Positions 38,101 through 45,677 are shown, counted from the first letter of the stretch. The stretch: 64,000 nucleotides of DNA from Wenzhouxiangella sediminis (GCF_003410055.1 NZ_QUZK01000014.1:153786-217785); one strand, 5' to 3'. Numbers and translations are program-made. Notes: a model not told the origin generated them from the letters alone.

Positions 38101-41100
38101 CGATTGCCCCGCGGGCAGGGTCAGGGCCACGTCCTCGAGCGGATCATCGGAGACTTCGTTACGACGCAGGTCGTTGCACGCGCCCGCCGCTACGGTTCGA
38201 AACACCAGCACGGCTCCGGTGTCGGGCGCGGTGGCGCCCGAAACGTCGCCGGAGGTCGCGCTCACGTAGAGCCTTTCATCGGTCGCGTCGAGAACGGCAT
38301 CATTGGCCTGCAGCCCGCCCGGAAGTCCGACGGACCGGACGAATTGCATGGCGCCGCCGCTGCCCCGCTCGAAAAGCGTGATCGCGGCATCGGCGGCGGC
38401 AGAGACGAACAGCGTGTCGCCGTCGGCGGTCAGCGCCAGGCCACTGACGCCCTCGAGCCGCCTGTCCGGCACCGCGCTGGCCACGAACGCCGTCGCCGCA
38501 CCGAGCAGGCCGCTGCCGGAATCGCGTGCCACGGCGAAAACGCTGTCCTGACCGCCGACGAAAAGCTCATCCTCGCCCACCTCGACGACCCGCACGGCAA
38601 CCGGACCCGAACCGTTGTCCAGCGCCGTGGAAGCCGTCGACAGCGGCGTCAGCCCGCCATCGACGCCGTCGACGGCAAAGGCAACCACGGCCTGGTCATC
38701 GGGCGCTGCGGCATACAACCAGCTGCCGTCGGGCGACAGGGCCAGCCCGGCCACACCGCCGATCAGCACGGGATTGCCGCCGGTCGCGTCGCGAACGATA
38801 TCGCCCACGACCGACAGGCTTTGCGCCTCGGCGTCGAGCGCGATCTGACGAATTCGGTCGCCGCCGCTTTCGGCCAGGTAGAGGAAGCGACCGTCCGGCG
38901 AGAACACCAGGTCGCTGGGTGAATCGAGGGTTGCACCAAGCGTGAAGACCGCGGCGAGCGATCCCGTGGAAGCGTTGCGAGAGAAAAGCGTCAGTTCCGC
39001 GGCGCTGCCGTGACCGGCGGCCACCAGCCACTCACCGTTCGGGTGCACAGCCAGCACCCGGGGTGCGGTCAACTCTTCGTTGATGCCGTTCAGGCTCAGT
39101 CGCCCGTATTCAGGGCCACGGACGTTGTCGCGGTCGAGAACGGCAATCGCGCCTTCGAAGCGGCCGCCGACATAGATGTGATTGCGATCGGGCGACAGCG
39201 AGACCGACCAGGCGCCGCCAAGCCCGGTGGTCGCGGCGGCGCCGGTGTCGAGGGTCTGGTCCCAGGCCGGACGCTGATCCCAGCCGCAGCTCCAGCAGGG
39301 CTCGGTGGCGCTGGTCGCGCACACACCGATGACGCCGCGCAGACGCGAATCGAATGCGTCTTCGAGCATCGGGCGGAGACCGCCGACCAGGTCGCTCGGG
39401 CCGGCATTGGACACCGTGATGTCGTAGGTGAATGCCTGCTCGGGAACGAGCAGCTCGGACTCGGAGTCCTTGAGGATCGAAAGGTCCCAGACCGCGGCGA
39501 AGGTCACCGAGTCGGAAGCGGCGGCATTGTTGCCGGTCAGCGGATCATGCGTGGCCGCCTCGACCTGGGCGCCGCCGAAGGCGCTGGGTGCAGTCGCCTC
39601 GCCCGGCAGTGAGGGATTTCTCGGCGCCAGGGCCGAAATGGTCAGAGTACTGGTCCCGACTGCCAGTTCATCGATTTCGCAGCGGTAGCTTCCCAGGCGC
39701 TGATTGGCCGAGCAGGCCCAGGCTTCGGACGAGGAGAATCCCGTCACGATGACGCCCTCGGGCACGCTCTCGACGAGCGCGATATCGCGGGCCAGAGAAG
39801 GACCGTCGTTGTCGACCTGCATCGTCCAGCTGAACGTCGATTCCGCGTCGACGGGGTTTGCCGGCACCGATCCGCGTGAAAGCAGCAGGTCGGCCGAAGG
39901 CTCCAGGTCGACGCTGACCAGGGCACTGGTGTTCTGGGGCGAATCGGGTAAACGCTGGTCGGCCTCGACCACAGCCTGGTTGCCCAGCTCAATCGGATCA
40001 TCCACCGCGCTCGGCGTGACCGTCAGCTCGAGCACCCGGTTCGAGCCGTTCGGCGGCAGGGCGAGACCCGCATCGAGCTGGCACTCGATGACCGTTTCCC
40101 CGACTGGTGCCGGCGTGAGTTCCTGACAAGTCCAGTCGGAAGCCGGCGAGGCGCTGTAGGACGCCACGGCATTCTCACGATCGAACGTGTCGACCACCGT
40201 CACGTTGGTGGCCTCGTGCGGCCCGAGGTTTGAAATCGTGTAGGTGTAGGTGAGGGACTCGCCGGAGTAGACGGTGGCAGTGTCGGCCGACTTGTTGATC
40301 CGCAGATCGGACTCCAGGAAGACGTCGACAGTGGCGTCGGCACTCTGGTGCGGCCACGACGACGCGCTCGCATCCGACTCCGCCTCGGCAACATTGGTCA
40401 GGGTGACGTCCTGATCGGGCGCCGTTGCCGTCAGAATCAACGGCGAGGTCGTGGCGCCCGCCGCCAGGGTGGCCGGATCATAATCGCAGTTGACGGTCTC
40501 GGGTGGACCGGCACTCACCGTACAACTCCAGTCCGTACCGAATCCGTCCTGCGGATTGTCGTCGACGTCCAGGCCGGTGGGCATGACATCGCGCACGCGA
40601 ACATTGGCGACCTCGGCAGGTGCCAGATTCTCGACGGCGATCTCGAACGTCACGCTGTCGCTTCCGGCAACTTCCAGGCTATCGACGAGCGAGGCACCGT
40701 CGTCGATCAACTTGCTGACCGACAGGTCCGACGCGTAAATCGTGGTATCGAGGGTATCGGTGGCTTGTTCGTTCGCAGCGACTTCAAGCGCCACCGCGTT
40801 GCTCAGAACCGCATCGGACGCCTGGGCGGCGGCGTCGACAGAAACCGTGATGACGTGATCCCCGGCCGACAGATCGGCGTCGGCATCGCAGGTCACGACG
40901 TCCGGACTCCCGCTGACCGAGCAGGTCCATCCCGCGCCGCCGGCGCCGGCATAAACCAGGCCGGCAGGCAGGCTGTGGACCACCGAAACATCGGCAACCG
41001 GCGCTTCCGCCGAAGATGCGGTCACGGTGATCGTGTAGTCGAACTGCGCTCCTCCGGAGGCGCCGGCCGGGCCGGTCAGGTCGACTTCAATGGATTGCGC

Positions 41101-41205
41101 TACCGCCGGCAGGAAGATCGCCAGGGCAACAGCCAGAAACTTCGAGATCAGTGTGGTGGTGCTAAGGCCCGGAAACCCACACGACCCGGCGGCCGATTGA
41201 TCCAT
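26149..41205 (-). CDS. 5018-aa giant exported protein: 15 DUF11-like domains with inserted beta-propellers
   Basis: First gene of the 31-kb block. AGAGGG lies about 5 bases before the ATG. The N-terminus has a hydrophobic export segment (about residues 20-37, LISKFLAVALAIFLPAVAQS). I count 15 DUF11/B_ant_repeat-like Ig-type domains with the cores D-L-x-I-x-K and V-x-N-x-GPS, each with a W-x-C...C pair. Lactonase/YncE-like propeller regions (blades such as DDRHLYVAATQSDSVVVFSRN) lie at about 641-1007, 1441-2457, 2583-2972, 3059-3434, 3628-4017 and 4153-4530. The second is about twice the usual size and holds an InhA/MAM-like jelly roll at 1678-1856. The last residues include DVIFRDRFEAAE. No RTX repeat, autotransporter barrel or catalytic motif was seen. 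It is probably a very large surface or extracellular scaffold; function unknown. Confidence 0.88.
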   Translation of the reverse strand: MDQSAAGSCGFPGLSTTTLISKFLAVALAIFLPAVAQSIEVDLTGPAGASGGAQFDYTITVTASSAEAPVADVSVVHSLPAGLVYAGAGGAGWTCSVSGSPDVVTCDADADLSAGDHVITVSVDAAAQASDAVLSNAVALEVAANEQATDTLDTTIYASDLSVSKLIDDGASLVDSLEVAGSDSVTFEIAVENLAPAEVANVRVRDVMPTGLDVDDNPQDGFGTDWSCTVSAGPPETVNCDYDPATLAAGATTSPLILTATAPDQDVTLTNVAEAESDASASSWPHQSADATVDVFLESDLRINKSADTATVYSGESLTYTYTISNLGPHEATNVTVVDTFDRENAVASYSASPASDWTCQELTPAPVGETVIECQLDAGLALPPNGSNRVLELTVTPSAVDDPIELGNQAVVEADQRLPDSPQNTSALVSVDLEPSADLLLSRGSVPANPVDAESTFSWTMQVDNDGPSLARDIALVESVPEGVIVTGFSSSEAWACSANQRLGSYRCEIDELAVGTSTLTISALAPRNPSLPGEATAPSAFGGAQVEAATHDPLTGNNAAASDSVTFAAVWDLSILKDSESELLVPEQAFTYDITVSNAGPSDLVGGLRPMLEDAFDSRLRGVIGVCATSATEPCWSCGWDQRPAWDQTLDTGAAATTGLGGAWSVSLSPDRNHIYVGGRFEGAIAVLDRDNVRGPEYGRLSLNGINEELTAPRVLAVHPNGEWLVAAGHGSAAELTLFSRNASTGSLAAVFTLGATLDSPSDLVFSPDGRFLYLAESGGDRIRQIALDAEAQSLSVVGDIVRDATGGNPVLIGGVAGLALSPDGSWLYAAAPDDQAVVAFAVDGVDGGLTPLSTASTALDNGSGPVAVRVVEVGEDELFVGGQDSVFAVARDSGSGLLGAATAFVASAVPDRRLEGVSGLALTADGDTLFVSAAADAAITLFERGSGGAMQFVRSVGLPGGLQANDAVLDATDERLYVSATSGDVSGATAPDTGAVLVFRTVAAGACNDLRRNEVSDDPLEDVALTLPAGQSVVVTIHAAVKAGTATGTLSNTAELTAAPAWDEASGQQLSSTKELDIRNATEVVVTTNAPGQRPVPGTDFSFTVEIVNNGPSGVTGLSVTDLLPAYPGDPAGFVSSTREWQCSASENACCNPGAGQCGVLQPTPFQSGGLDGHEVNLGAQSSLTLTLRGRLHPAATPNATLTNEVQLSMPAGIEAFSPDDLTDTHSVDLTAEADVWLKKESLGTSADENGMYADFRLTVGNFGPSAVRGVNLQDPLDDPSLTAAGASWSCSIVDGGESSLAESCCGYQSGACQSTDLVGQSGPLDQDLALAPQARAELLVSVPIFDEEAAEVENTASATTPADVDETDPVNNVQSATTRLLATADLDITKEILAGSSVVPGEQVQFQITLTNDGPDGVPVTVSDLFGPELTEVAWTCDATTPIPGDLIYDFDLGLGESLADASAVVSSADGRHVYALGGGAPGEGEEAIPATVAVFERNVVPGPGFGALTQLEIEIEGVDDGDDSGLTVAGLSGGRAMTLSPDQRHLYIASADANAVTVFRREHVAGSEDYGRLVFVETRALGSEEPADSFAPVTGLRGASDVAVSEDGEHVYVVGREDHAVAIFRRNPATGTLAFEGEVRASSLGLPNDGMWGANSIEIAPNDRDIYVTGSGREAGFSGPDWVRADYGGTYGQTYFVNNTSGVDLKWLTQEQSIPLPSFDELYLEFEHRFDLDTPFSCFDVGVLQYSLDGGDSWQAVADPGSAFETGGYNGTQNGYENNPLSGSPGWCNRSPGYASGFDAVRLNLTDLAAPGDELMVRFGLGEGQVIGATGWWVDNLRLYSVTGGVDTTLLEDEVSPISSQGNVVHFQRQVDDTAVGFGDLTPVSALAVDPAGSINPRADLAGMDGQGENLYVGGNEGTIVVYGRDSASGALSREQTVSLSALDASGDLPDGIEAGALAGLDALSVSLDGEHLVASGRSADRLMVFRRQPFVGTLQPMQMVQPGLADVGRAPGGAADVRDAVFSADGRHVFTVTGTGQLGVFERLAPDPTYGFLEAVFDGADDGFGNEASGLLGARGASLSSDGQWLYVAGFGQVGSGDRGSLAIFERDSGATEPGRHLRFREAFRDLQGGVEGLDGALDVVALRSDDGTSEDIYVASERDSAVAHFRQQLASGAAAFIGVYRNGEAGVTGLAGTAAITASPGGQYVFAAGRFDHAVAVFARDPVDGSLTHLGEARDGVDGVAGMLGANALAMSRDGAHLYVASRQSDSVVVLEHDAGMLTYRQTFYDGNEGAVITSPTGIDVTHDAGGGEHVIVTSLDGDAVTVLRRESDPGLETLYGRVRFQQTLLGGAEGLEALISPRDVVVDPSNDRVYVAADGGDALIVLDRNTSVGGSQFGQLYPLETRQNNTRGIIGVGRPYGLAVSRGSRRNIYTASLGSQSVAAFVRRAGSSCAASGGGNLSEEVFIAADGTIRFTVTAIVDPAATGELVNEATISVGDDVTNTGTNTADQSDPRDLAPSSELTISKDNGRLSVVAGETDDYRIVIGNEGPSHARDVTVQDLLSANDQFDESTAAWSCRAIGAGQLRRQASLKAGTGVTAGLDGLSALAWTAAPAGAAELGERVYVTGLLGNSLTALSIDGVSGEFIVDDRIVEGGVDVDGAPVAGLRGARDVIVGGNGSHIYVSSQVDDSLLVFEPELGDPLNADYGRLRLIEVHSPDDPGLESLDQPQGMALSQDGTSLYLAAANSGGVFVFSRDTGAGTLTLQQTIDTGALPELNGASRVLVAPEDGHVYVAGTGAGAVTIFERASDGTLTHLQTRQAPAIPGLEGVADLAFSPLGEHLYAAGRDADSIVVFPRDNDSDSDQFGRLASPIQQLDDAPGLLGPRALRVSADGGSLYVAAFESSSILVFRRDRETGQLSTVSRQIDGSGESGLSGVSSLAFSGDGETLFSGAVLDGAVVQFDRAGFSRCSVDSGAGDLDLVVDVAAGGEIVIDLSVDVHADAEGVICPEPLDSGRQCVVNAVEASWSEPGGARSVSAEDASFLDAAARLTIDKTDNLAEFRGLAGARALAGTETLGSHLYVAAPGEPGLGVYDLSPSTGPTGSAPLTFEQLVLNGDGPVSELNGISDLLVSPDGRHVYAASSLDSAVVAFERDPTNGHLSWLATYSNNASGVIGLAGARSMAMDSQGRHLYVAGTNGNAVVVFDRQHDADEDGYGTLSYNGLSQNGTDGVIDMARPVHLTLSSDDRHLYVAATQSDSVVVFSRNADAMSATFGALEWRQSRRNLVGSVSGLLDVSKLLVSPDGAFLYAAGTGNNAVVRFARNTVSGNADFGRLSFEEVLIDGEGDAAGLVGVDSLDFMGGSAEWLVAGSRLAGTLALFQRDTVSGELQFSQSLAERDDLAGASDLWPTPDGSRLHVAAADADSVSVFELSAGNLAPAGAVVQGGGGAVPGGAVEYLITVHNEGPSRVEGARVTDFFPDQFDSVSWSCQIVGPTGSGSSCPNGQFSGNVDATISLAAGDSAIIEAIGTLRPDASGGIVNEARVELPAGIVDLGGGDNLAVDDDTTINNRSDLRVEFQDLPAEAVAGSTFDMRVVVHNDGPGALAGSRVGLQLPEALLLEDWICQPDVEPGLLELADQTGNGLDLARAATLSRDGRHVYAVGEESGDDVLAVFERDPLTGNITLRQQLFNLEPDGSGSSAPVVDGLAGGFDILVSPDDAHVYVAGRADDAIAAFERDDVTGQLAFVGVIRDGVGAVDGLAGARSLTISEDGENVYVAGELDDAIAVLSRDATSGALGFQQVRRNLQGGVQNLDGPVDLLLVDDGNALWAAAPAANAIVRFDRSADGSLTPDGFFVQGGPDGDGGTLDGLAGVRSLAMRADGVVVTLARNGADHSLSLFDRPGLESLLLRHRLADGDEVGTPSAIVSGLAGADEVIVDPVRDVIYTAARDTVSGLRTVSAFVEDDSTGDMQFLGNFAGGSEAGSPASVLLGGDGRQLYLAGGPTIDRFRVLAGSRCERLGKRQLVDTVDLVSGGRVVYDLQASVMANARGAFDLNAGVTPQTAGTDPDPANNTAVVTVPIRAESALSVAKSVQDGPLVAGEDGNWLVTVTNNGPSSIRDIVVSDFLPTLPGSIPDPGGAGVVAGSGQWQCTSSDPLVFGSADGDADTAGLRAVAISEDGLWAAAASPASAQLRLYSRQAGTGSLTLADSLSDGDEMLDENDAVVAIVAGLAGAADLAFSRDGRHLYVVSQSGDSVARFAVDTEGGGLVYEGLRSNGESAVIGLDGPVRVIAGPADDRIYIGARDSSAVTVFGRDPVDGSLQWRQSMRSGIGLPLDVLDGVRDLVISPDGAHLYAAAADHDAIVIFELDGEGDLAYLDNLANGDAQGGLNVVGLGLVQSLVISPQGQHVYAASLADDSVSRFTRDPLTGLLQFEEQIRNGQEVSTGLDGASALVMADDGQYLYAGSRNDGGVLVFEREWTDGSLVAIDRLEDRGLVDVRRLIGDADGLMAAIEAAGAELVTIGHQPAGFCGDGAESASDSLVDSISLAPGATASYTITARVHPGARGDLVNTAEAMLPGDVVALTPDEHSATDEAPISVVTELGVVKAISGETTALVAGGPVGFLIELSNAGPSHGFGARVADFLPGVINDATWTCESIPADTLGSFCPAGGNGDIDESVDVLVGERLLIRVQGAIDPSFRGQLSNTALVEAPLDASDPDPDNNESSVSGTVNAVSDIRIAKSVAVEQSFPGELVIFDILVTNDGPSDAPLVSVEDTPPPGMSFESWQCVATNGACTSSGSGAIAETISLDAGGTAEFTVSARIDGGLAVPATLDNQASAVLGGEGSDPVPGNDTDSASVEIVAAEADLWLTKTVDAGAALPGDPLEYQITVTNAGPGLADAVRVVDTMPAGLVSVSWSCQGSAGASCAVASGSGDIDTTTSMPAGGQLLFVVTGQIDPGLPSGPDERVVNTATVSLTGDTSDPEPGNNEDTAATVLDLDVIFRDRFEAAETTQEFD
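35640..36175 (-). other. InhA/MAM-like jelly-roll module inserted in the second propeller region of the giant protein
   Basis: Residues about 1678-1856 of the 5018-aa protein break the propeller-blade pattern and read as a beta-sandwich. Key strings are FEHRFDLDTPFSCFDVGVLQ, YSLDGGDSW, YNGTQNGYENNPLSGSPGWC and GWWVDNLRLY. The same order of motifs occurs in the 2782-aa protein. In known families this pattern belongs to the MAM-like domain of immune-inhibitor-A (M6) peptidases, but no peptidase accompanies it here. Confidence 0.7.
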
Positions 41206-41273
41206 GTATCCCTCTTTGTCGTTGGCGGGCCAGCTCGCGTTGATGAGCCGCCCTCTCCCTCGCTGGAGGACAC

Positions 41274-41302
41274 ATGATCGTGAAGTAAGTCACAAAAGTC
41301 AA
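41274..41302 (-). promoter_or_regulatory. Candidate sigma-70 promoter of the giant-protein operon
   Basis: On the minus strand, TTGACT (41302-41297, five of six matches to the -35 consensus) is followed by a 17-bp spacer and GATCAT (41279-41274, four of six matches to -10). Transcription would start near 41267 and give a leader of about 60 nt before the ATG at 41205. The spacing is ideal, the -10 is moderate, and there is no experimental support. Confidence 0.5.
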
Positions 41303-41306
41303 GTTT

Positions 41307-41326
41307 AGTGTGACGCGCGTCACACT
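41307..41326. promoter_or_regulatory. Perfect 20-bp palindrome with a CRP/Clp-type core upstream of the giant operon
   Basis: AGTGTGACGCGCGTCACACT is an exact palindrome. Its centre contains TGTGA-N6-TCACA (41309-41324), the consensus of CRP-family regulators, including Xanthomonas Clp. It lies immediately upstream of the candidate -35 box, centred about 49 bp before the predicted transcription start. It also lies just downstream of the tgt stop (41349), so a role in 3'-end hairpin formation is possible. No T-tract follows on the minus strand. Confidence 0.6.
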
Positions 41327-41348
41327 TTTCTTTTTCTATGCGCCAATC

Positions 41349-42461
<1,113 letters not shown>

Positions 42462-42498
42462 TCAATCTCCAATCACGACCCATATCTTCACCGAAACT

Positions 42499-42522
42499 CG
42501 AAAACCTGAAACCTGAAACCTT
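42499..42522. repeat. Short heptamer repeat (CCTGAAA) between queA and tgt
   Basis: The plus strand reads GAAAACCTGAAACCTGAAACC, two to three tandem copies of the heptamer ACCTGAA. Its complement (GGTTTCA) matches the repeat in the 5' end of ccmH. It lies just after the queA stop codon, and no hairpin is evident. Confidence 0.5.
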
Positions 42523-42525
42523 CCC

Positions 42526-43545
42526 TCAACTTATAAACATCGCATCGCCGTAGCTGAAGAAGCGATACTCCGCTTCGACAGCGTGACGGTAGGCGGCGAG
42601 CACGTTCTCACGGCCGGCGAACGCGCTGACAAGCATCAGCAGGGTCGACCCGGGCAGGTGGAAATTGGTCACCATCGCATCGACCGCCCGGAACCGGTAG
42701 CCGGGATGGATGAACAGTCGGCTGTCGCCCTCGAAGGGCGCCAACTCTCCGCTCGAGGCGGCCGTTTCGAGTGAACGAACCGCCGTCGTTCCAACCGCAA
42801 CGACTCGACCGCCGCGAGACTTCGCCGCATTCACCGCCGCGACCAGATCGGCTGAAACCGACAACCATTCTGCGTGCATGCGGTGCTCGGACACCTCCTC
42901 GACTCGCACCGGCTGAAACGTGCCGGCGCCGACATGAAGGGTGCACTCGGCCTGCTCCACGCCTTTTTCGTCCAATCTCGCGAAGATGTCTTCGTCGAAG
43001 TGCAGGCCGGCAGTCGGAGCGGCCACCGCCCCCGGCACACGCGCGTAGACGGTCTGATAGCGCTCGGCGTCGCTCGCCTCGTCCTCACGTTCGATGTAGG
43101 GCGGCAACGGCATGTGCCCCACGGCATCGAGCAGCGCCGACCAGCCGGGACCGGCAACCACGCCGAGGCGCCAGAATTCATCCTCGCGTCCGAGCACCTC
43201 GAGTTCGGCGTGATCGTCGACGACAAGCCGGGCGCCCTTGCGGGGCTTGCGGTTGACCCGCAGCTGCACGACCGCTTCGCGCTCGTCGACGACGCGCTCG
43301 ATCATGATTTCCACCCGGCCGCCGCTCTCCTTGCGCGCCCACAACCTGGCCGGAATCACGCGCGTGTTGTTGAATACCAGCAAGTCGCCCGGCTCGAGCA
43401 GGTCCGGCAGGTCGGCGAAGCGACGGTCGTGCCACCGCCCGCTCTCGCGCTCGAGATGCAGAAGCCGGCTGGCTGAGCGCTCGCGCAGGGGATACTGTGC
43501 GATCAGCCGTTCCGGCAGGTCGAAACGAAAATCGGAAACCTTCAT
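42526..43545 (-). CDS. queA: S-adenosylmethionine:tRNA ribosyltransferase-isomerase
   Basis: QueA (339 residues) transfers and isomerises the ribosyl part of S-adenosylmethionine onto preQ1-tRNA to form epoxyqueuosine. The start [20 protein letters not shown] is the family N-terminus, so I use the ATG at 43545, although the frame is open to 43656. Other signatures are [55 protein letters not shown] and [19 protein letters not shown]. It precedes tgt on the same strand, the usual order. Confidence 0.96.
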   Translation of the reverse strand: MKVSDFRFDLPERLIAQYPLRERSASRLLHLERESGRWHDRRFADLPDLLEPGDLLVFNNTRVIPARLWARKESGGRVEIMIERVVDEREAVVQLRVNRKPRKGARLVVDDHAELEVLGREDEFWRLGVVAGPGWSALLDAVGHMPLPPYIEREDEASDAERYQTVYARVPGAVAAPTAGLHFDEDIFARLDEKGVEQAECTLHVGAGTFQPVRVEEVSEHRMHAEWLSVSADLVAAVNAAKSRGGRVVAVGTTAVRSLETAASSGELAPFEGDSRLFIHPGYRFRAVDAMVTNFHLPGSTLLMLVSAFAGRENVLAAYRHAVEAEYRFFSYGDAMFIS

Positions 43546-43701
43546 GACGGGCGGTCCATCGAACAGAGCGTCATTGTAGCGGCACACCTGCCGGATCGTG
43601 CGCTTCACACCGCGCCCACGCCGCCACGGGAAGCTGGGCACCACACTTTCAGCCAAACTCGAATCCGGCTATCCTGCGGTCCCCCAACCCTTCTGCGATC
43701 G

Positions 43702-44964
43702 ATGAACGACAACGATCCCCAATCCGGGTTCACGCCCGGCCAGTTCCGCGAGCGGTTCCGCATACCCGGCGGCATGCGCGGCGCGCCCGGCGTCTATTTG
43801 TGCGGCAACTCCCTGGGTGCACAGCCCAGGGCTGCCGTGGACGCCGTCGACAGCGAGCTCGAACGCTGGGCCACGCTGGGAGTGGCCGGCCACTTCGACG
43901 GCCCTACCGCCTGGACCGAGTATCACGAGCTGTTGTCCACCCCGCTCGCCCGTCTGTGCGGGGCGCGCGACATCGAGGTCGTCGCCACCGGCACCCTGAC
44001 AGCCAACCTGCATCAGATGCTGATCAGCTTTTACCGCCCCAAGGGAACGCGCCGGCGCATCCTGGTCGAGAAAGGCAGCTTTCCGTCCGACCGCTACGCC
44101 GTGGCCTCCCAGGTCCATCTCCACGGCCTGGATCCGGAGCACGATGTGGTCGAACTGGCGCCGCGTCGCGACGGCCTGCTGCACGAAGAAGACATCGAGG
44201 ACTATCTCGAGCATTACGGGGACCAGGTCGCGCTCGTCCTCTGGCCGGGCGTTCAGTACGCCACCGGCCAGGTCTTCGACACCGCCCGTATCTGCCGTGC
44301 CGCCCGCAAGGCCGGCGCGGCCGTCGGACTCGACCTGGCGCATGCCGTGGGCAACGTGCCGCTCAACCTGCACGAGGAAGGCCCGGACTTCGCCGTGTGG
44401 TGCAGCTACAAATACCTCAATGCGGGGCCCGGCGCCATCGCCGGCCTGTTCGTGCACGAGCGCCACGCGCGCTTCGACGGCCCACGGCTGGCCGGCTGGT
44501 GGGGACAGGATGTGCACACCCGCTTCCAGATGCGTCCCCGCTTCCGTCCGGAGGCCGGAGCGGCGGGCTGGCAGCTTTCCACTTTGCCGATCCTGGCCAC
44601 GGCACCGCTGCTCGCCTCGTTGCAGATGTTCGAGGATGCTGGCGGCATGCCTGCACTCCGCCACGCGTCGCTCGCTCTGAGCGGCTACCTGGCCCACCTC
44701 GTTCACGAAGAGCTCGGTGAGGAAATCGAGATCATTACCCCGCTCGAACCCCACCGCCGCGGCTGCCAACTGTCGATGCGCCTGCATGCCGGTGAAGCGG
44801 CCGGGCGACGCCTGCTCGAACGTCTCCAGGCGCACGGTGTTACATGTGACTGGCGGGGCCCCGATATCATCCGGGCCGCACCGGCGCCGCTCTACAACAC
44901 GCGGGAAGACGTGGAGCGCTTCATCGAACTGACCGGCCGTCTCCTGGCCGCCGATCGGGGCTGA
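43702..44964 (+). CDS. kynU: Kynureninase
   Basis: Kynureninase (420 residues) is a PLP enzyme that splits L-kynurenine into anthranilate and alanine in tryptophan catabolism. The PLP-binding lysine is Lys237 in CSYKYLNAGPG, and the aspartate that contacts the pyridine nitrogen is in GLDLAHAVGN (Asp211). Other family strings are YLCGNSLGAQP near the start, TLTANLH and FPSDRYAVASQ. The length is standard. No tryptophan 2,3-dioxygenase gene is in the window. It is divergent from queA (156-bp gap) and is followed by a VTT-family gene after 5 bp, which suggests co-transcription. Confidence 0.95.
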   Translation: MNDNDPQSGFTPGQFRERFRIPGGMRGAPGVYLCGNSLGAQPRAAVDAVDSELERWATLGVAGHFDGPTAWTEYHELLSTPLARLCGARDIEVVATGTLTANLHQMLISFYRPKGTRRRILVEKGSFPSDRYAVASQVHLHGLDPEHDVVELAPRRDGLLHEEDIEDYLEHYGDQVALVLWPGVQYATGQVFDTARICRAARKAGAAVGLDLAHAVGNVPLNLHEEGPDFAVWCSYKYLNAGPGAIAGLFVHERHARFDGPRLAGWWGQDVHTRFQMRPRFRPEAGAAGWQLSTLPILATAPLLASLQMFEDAGGMPALRHASLALSGYLAHLVHEELGEEIEIITPLEPHRRGCQLSMRLHAGEAAGRRLLERLQAHGVTCDWRGPDIIRAAPAPLYNTREDVERFIELTGRLLAADRG

Positions 44965-44969
44965 ACGAC

Positions 44970-45677
44970 TTGCAGCACAAGCGCATTGCACTGGCCCTGG
45001 CGGCCCTCGTACTTTCGGTGATTCTCGCCTTCGCGGTGGCGCTGACCGACGTGGGGCAGGCCTCCGTGCTGCGCCTGATCGGCCAACTCGAGGGGCTGGT
45101 GGCAAATTACTACTGGCCGGGCGTTTTCGTCTACATCGTCGCCTTCGCCGTGCTCATCACCCTGACCCTGCCCGCCGCAACCGTGTTCACGATTGCCGGC
45201 GGCTTCCTGTTCGGGGCGAGCGTGGGCTCGGCCGCCGCGCTCGCAGGCATGACGCTCGGCGCGCTGCTCACCTTTGCCCTGATGCGCCTGCTCCGTGTGC
45301 GGGAAGACAGCGCCTTTCTGCGCAAGGGACGCGCGCAGGCCCTGTTCGAGCTGATGGATCGCAATGCGGTGTTCTACGTGACGCTGCTGCGCATCGTCCC
45401 CGTCGCCCCCTGCTTCGCCGTCAATGCCGGCGCCGCCATCACGCGGATCGACGTCACACGATTCATGGTCGCCTCGATTATCGGGCTGACTCCCTCGGCG
45501 ATCGTCTATGGCGGCGTGGGTTCCGGGCTGGACACCCTGCTGGAGGCGCGAAGCGTCATGTCGCCGACCCTGCTGCTGGAGCCGGCCATCGGTCTGCCGA
45601 TGCTGGGCGTGGTCCTGCTGATCTGCCTATCCTGGCTGCTCAGGCACCGTCTTCCGGGGCTGAACCCGGAATCCTGA
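44970..45677 (+). CDS. VTT-domain (TVP38/TMEM64, DedA-like) inner-membrane protein
   Basis: A 235-residue membrane protein with an N-terminal span (about residues 7-25), the VTT core (about 50-200) and a C-terminal span. Signatures are LTLPAATVFTIAGGFLFG, the charged segment LRVREDSAFLRKG and LLRIVPVAPCFAVNAGAAIT, where the R-x-x-P-x-x-P-type motif matches the VTT/DedA core. Members are implicated in lipid scrambling or transport and membrane homeostasis. The start is a TTG at 44970, 5 bp after the kynU stop. The 3' end overlaps the convergent glycosyltransferase gene by 38 bp. Confidence 0.85.
   Translation: MQHKRIALALAALVLSVILAFAVALTDVGQASVLRLIGQLEGLVANYYWPGVFVYIVAFAVLITLTLPAATVFTIAGGFLFGASVGSAAALAGMTLGALLTFALMRLLRVREDSAFLRKGRAQALFELMDRNAVFYVTLLRIVPVAPCFAVNAGAAITRIDVTRFMVASIIGLTPSAIVYGGVGSGLDTLLEARSVMSPTLLLEPAIGLPMLGVVLLICLSWLLRHRLPGLNPES

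Noticed and set aside
26149..41205. RTX adhesin or autotransporter
   Set aside because: No GGxGxD nonapeptide repeats, no C-terminal beta-barrel, no TPS domain and no type I secretion genes are visible.
41307..41348. Intrinsic terminator of tgt
   Set aside because: The palindrome lies after the tgt stop, but on the minus strand it is followed by AAACTTGAC rather than a T-tract. The T-rich side faces the other strand, where no gene ends.
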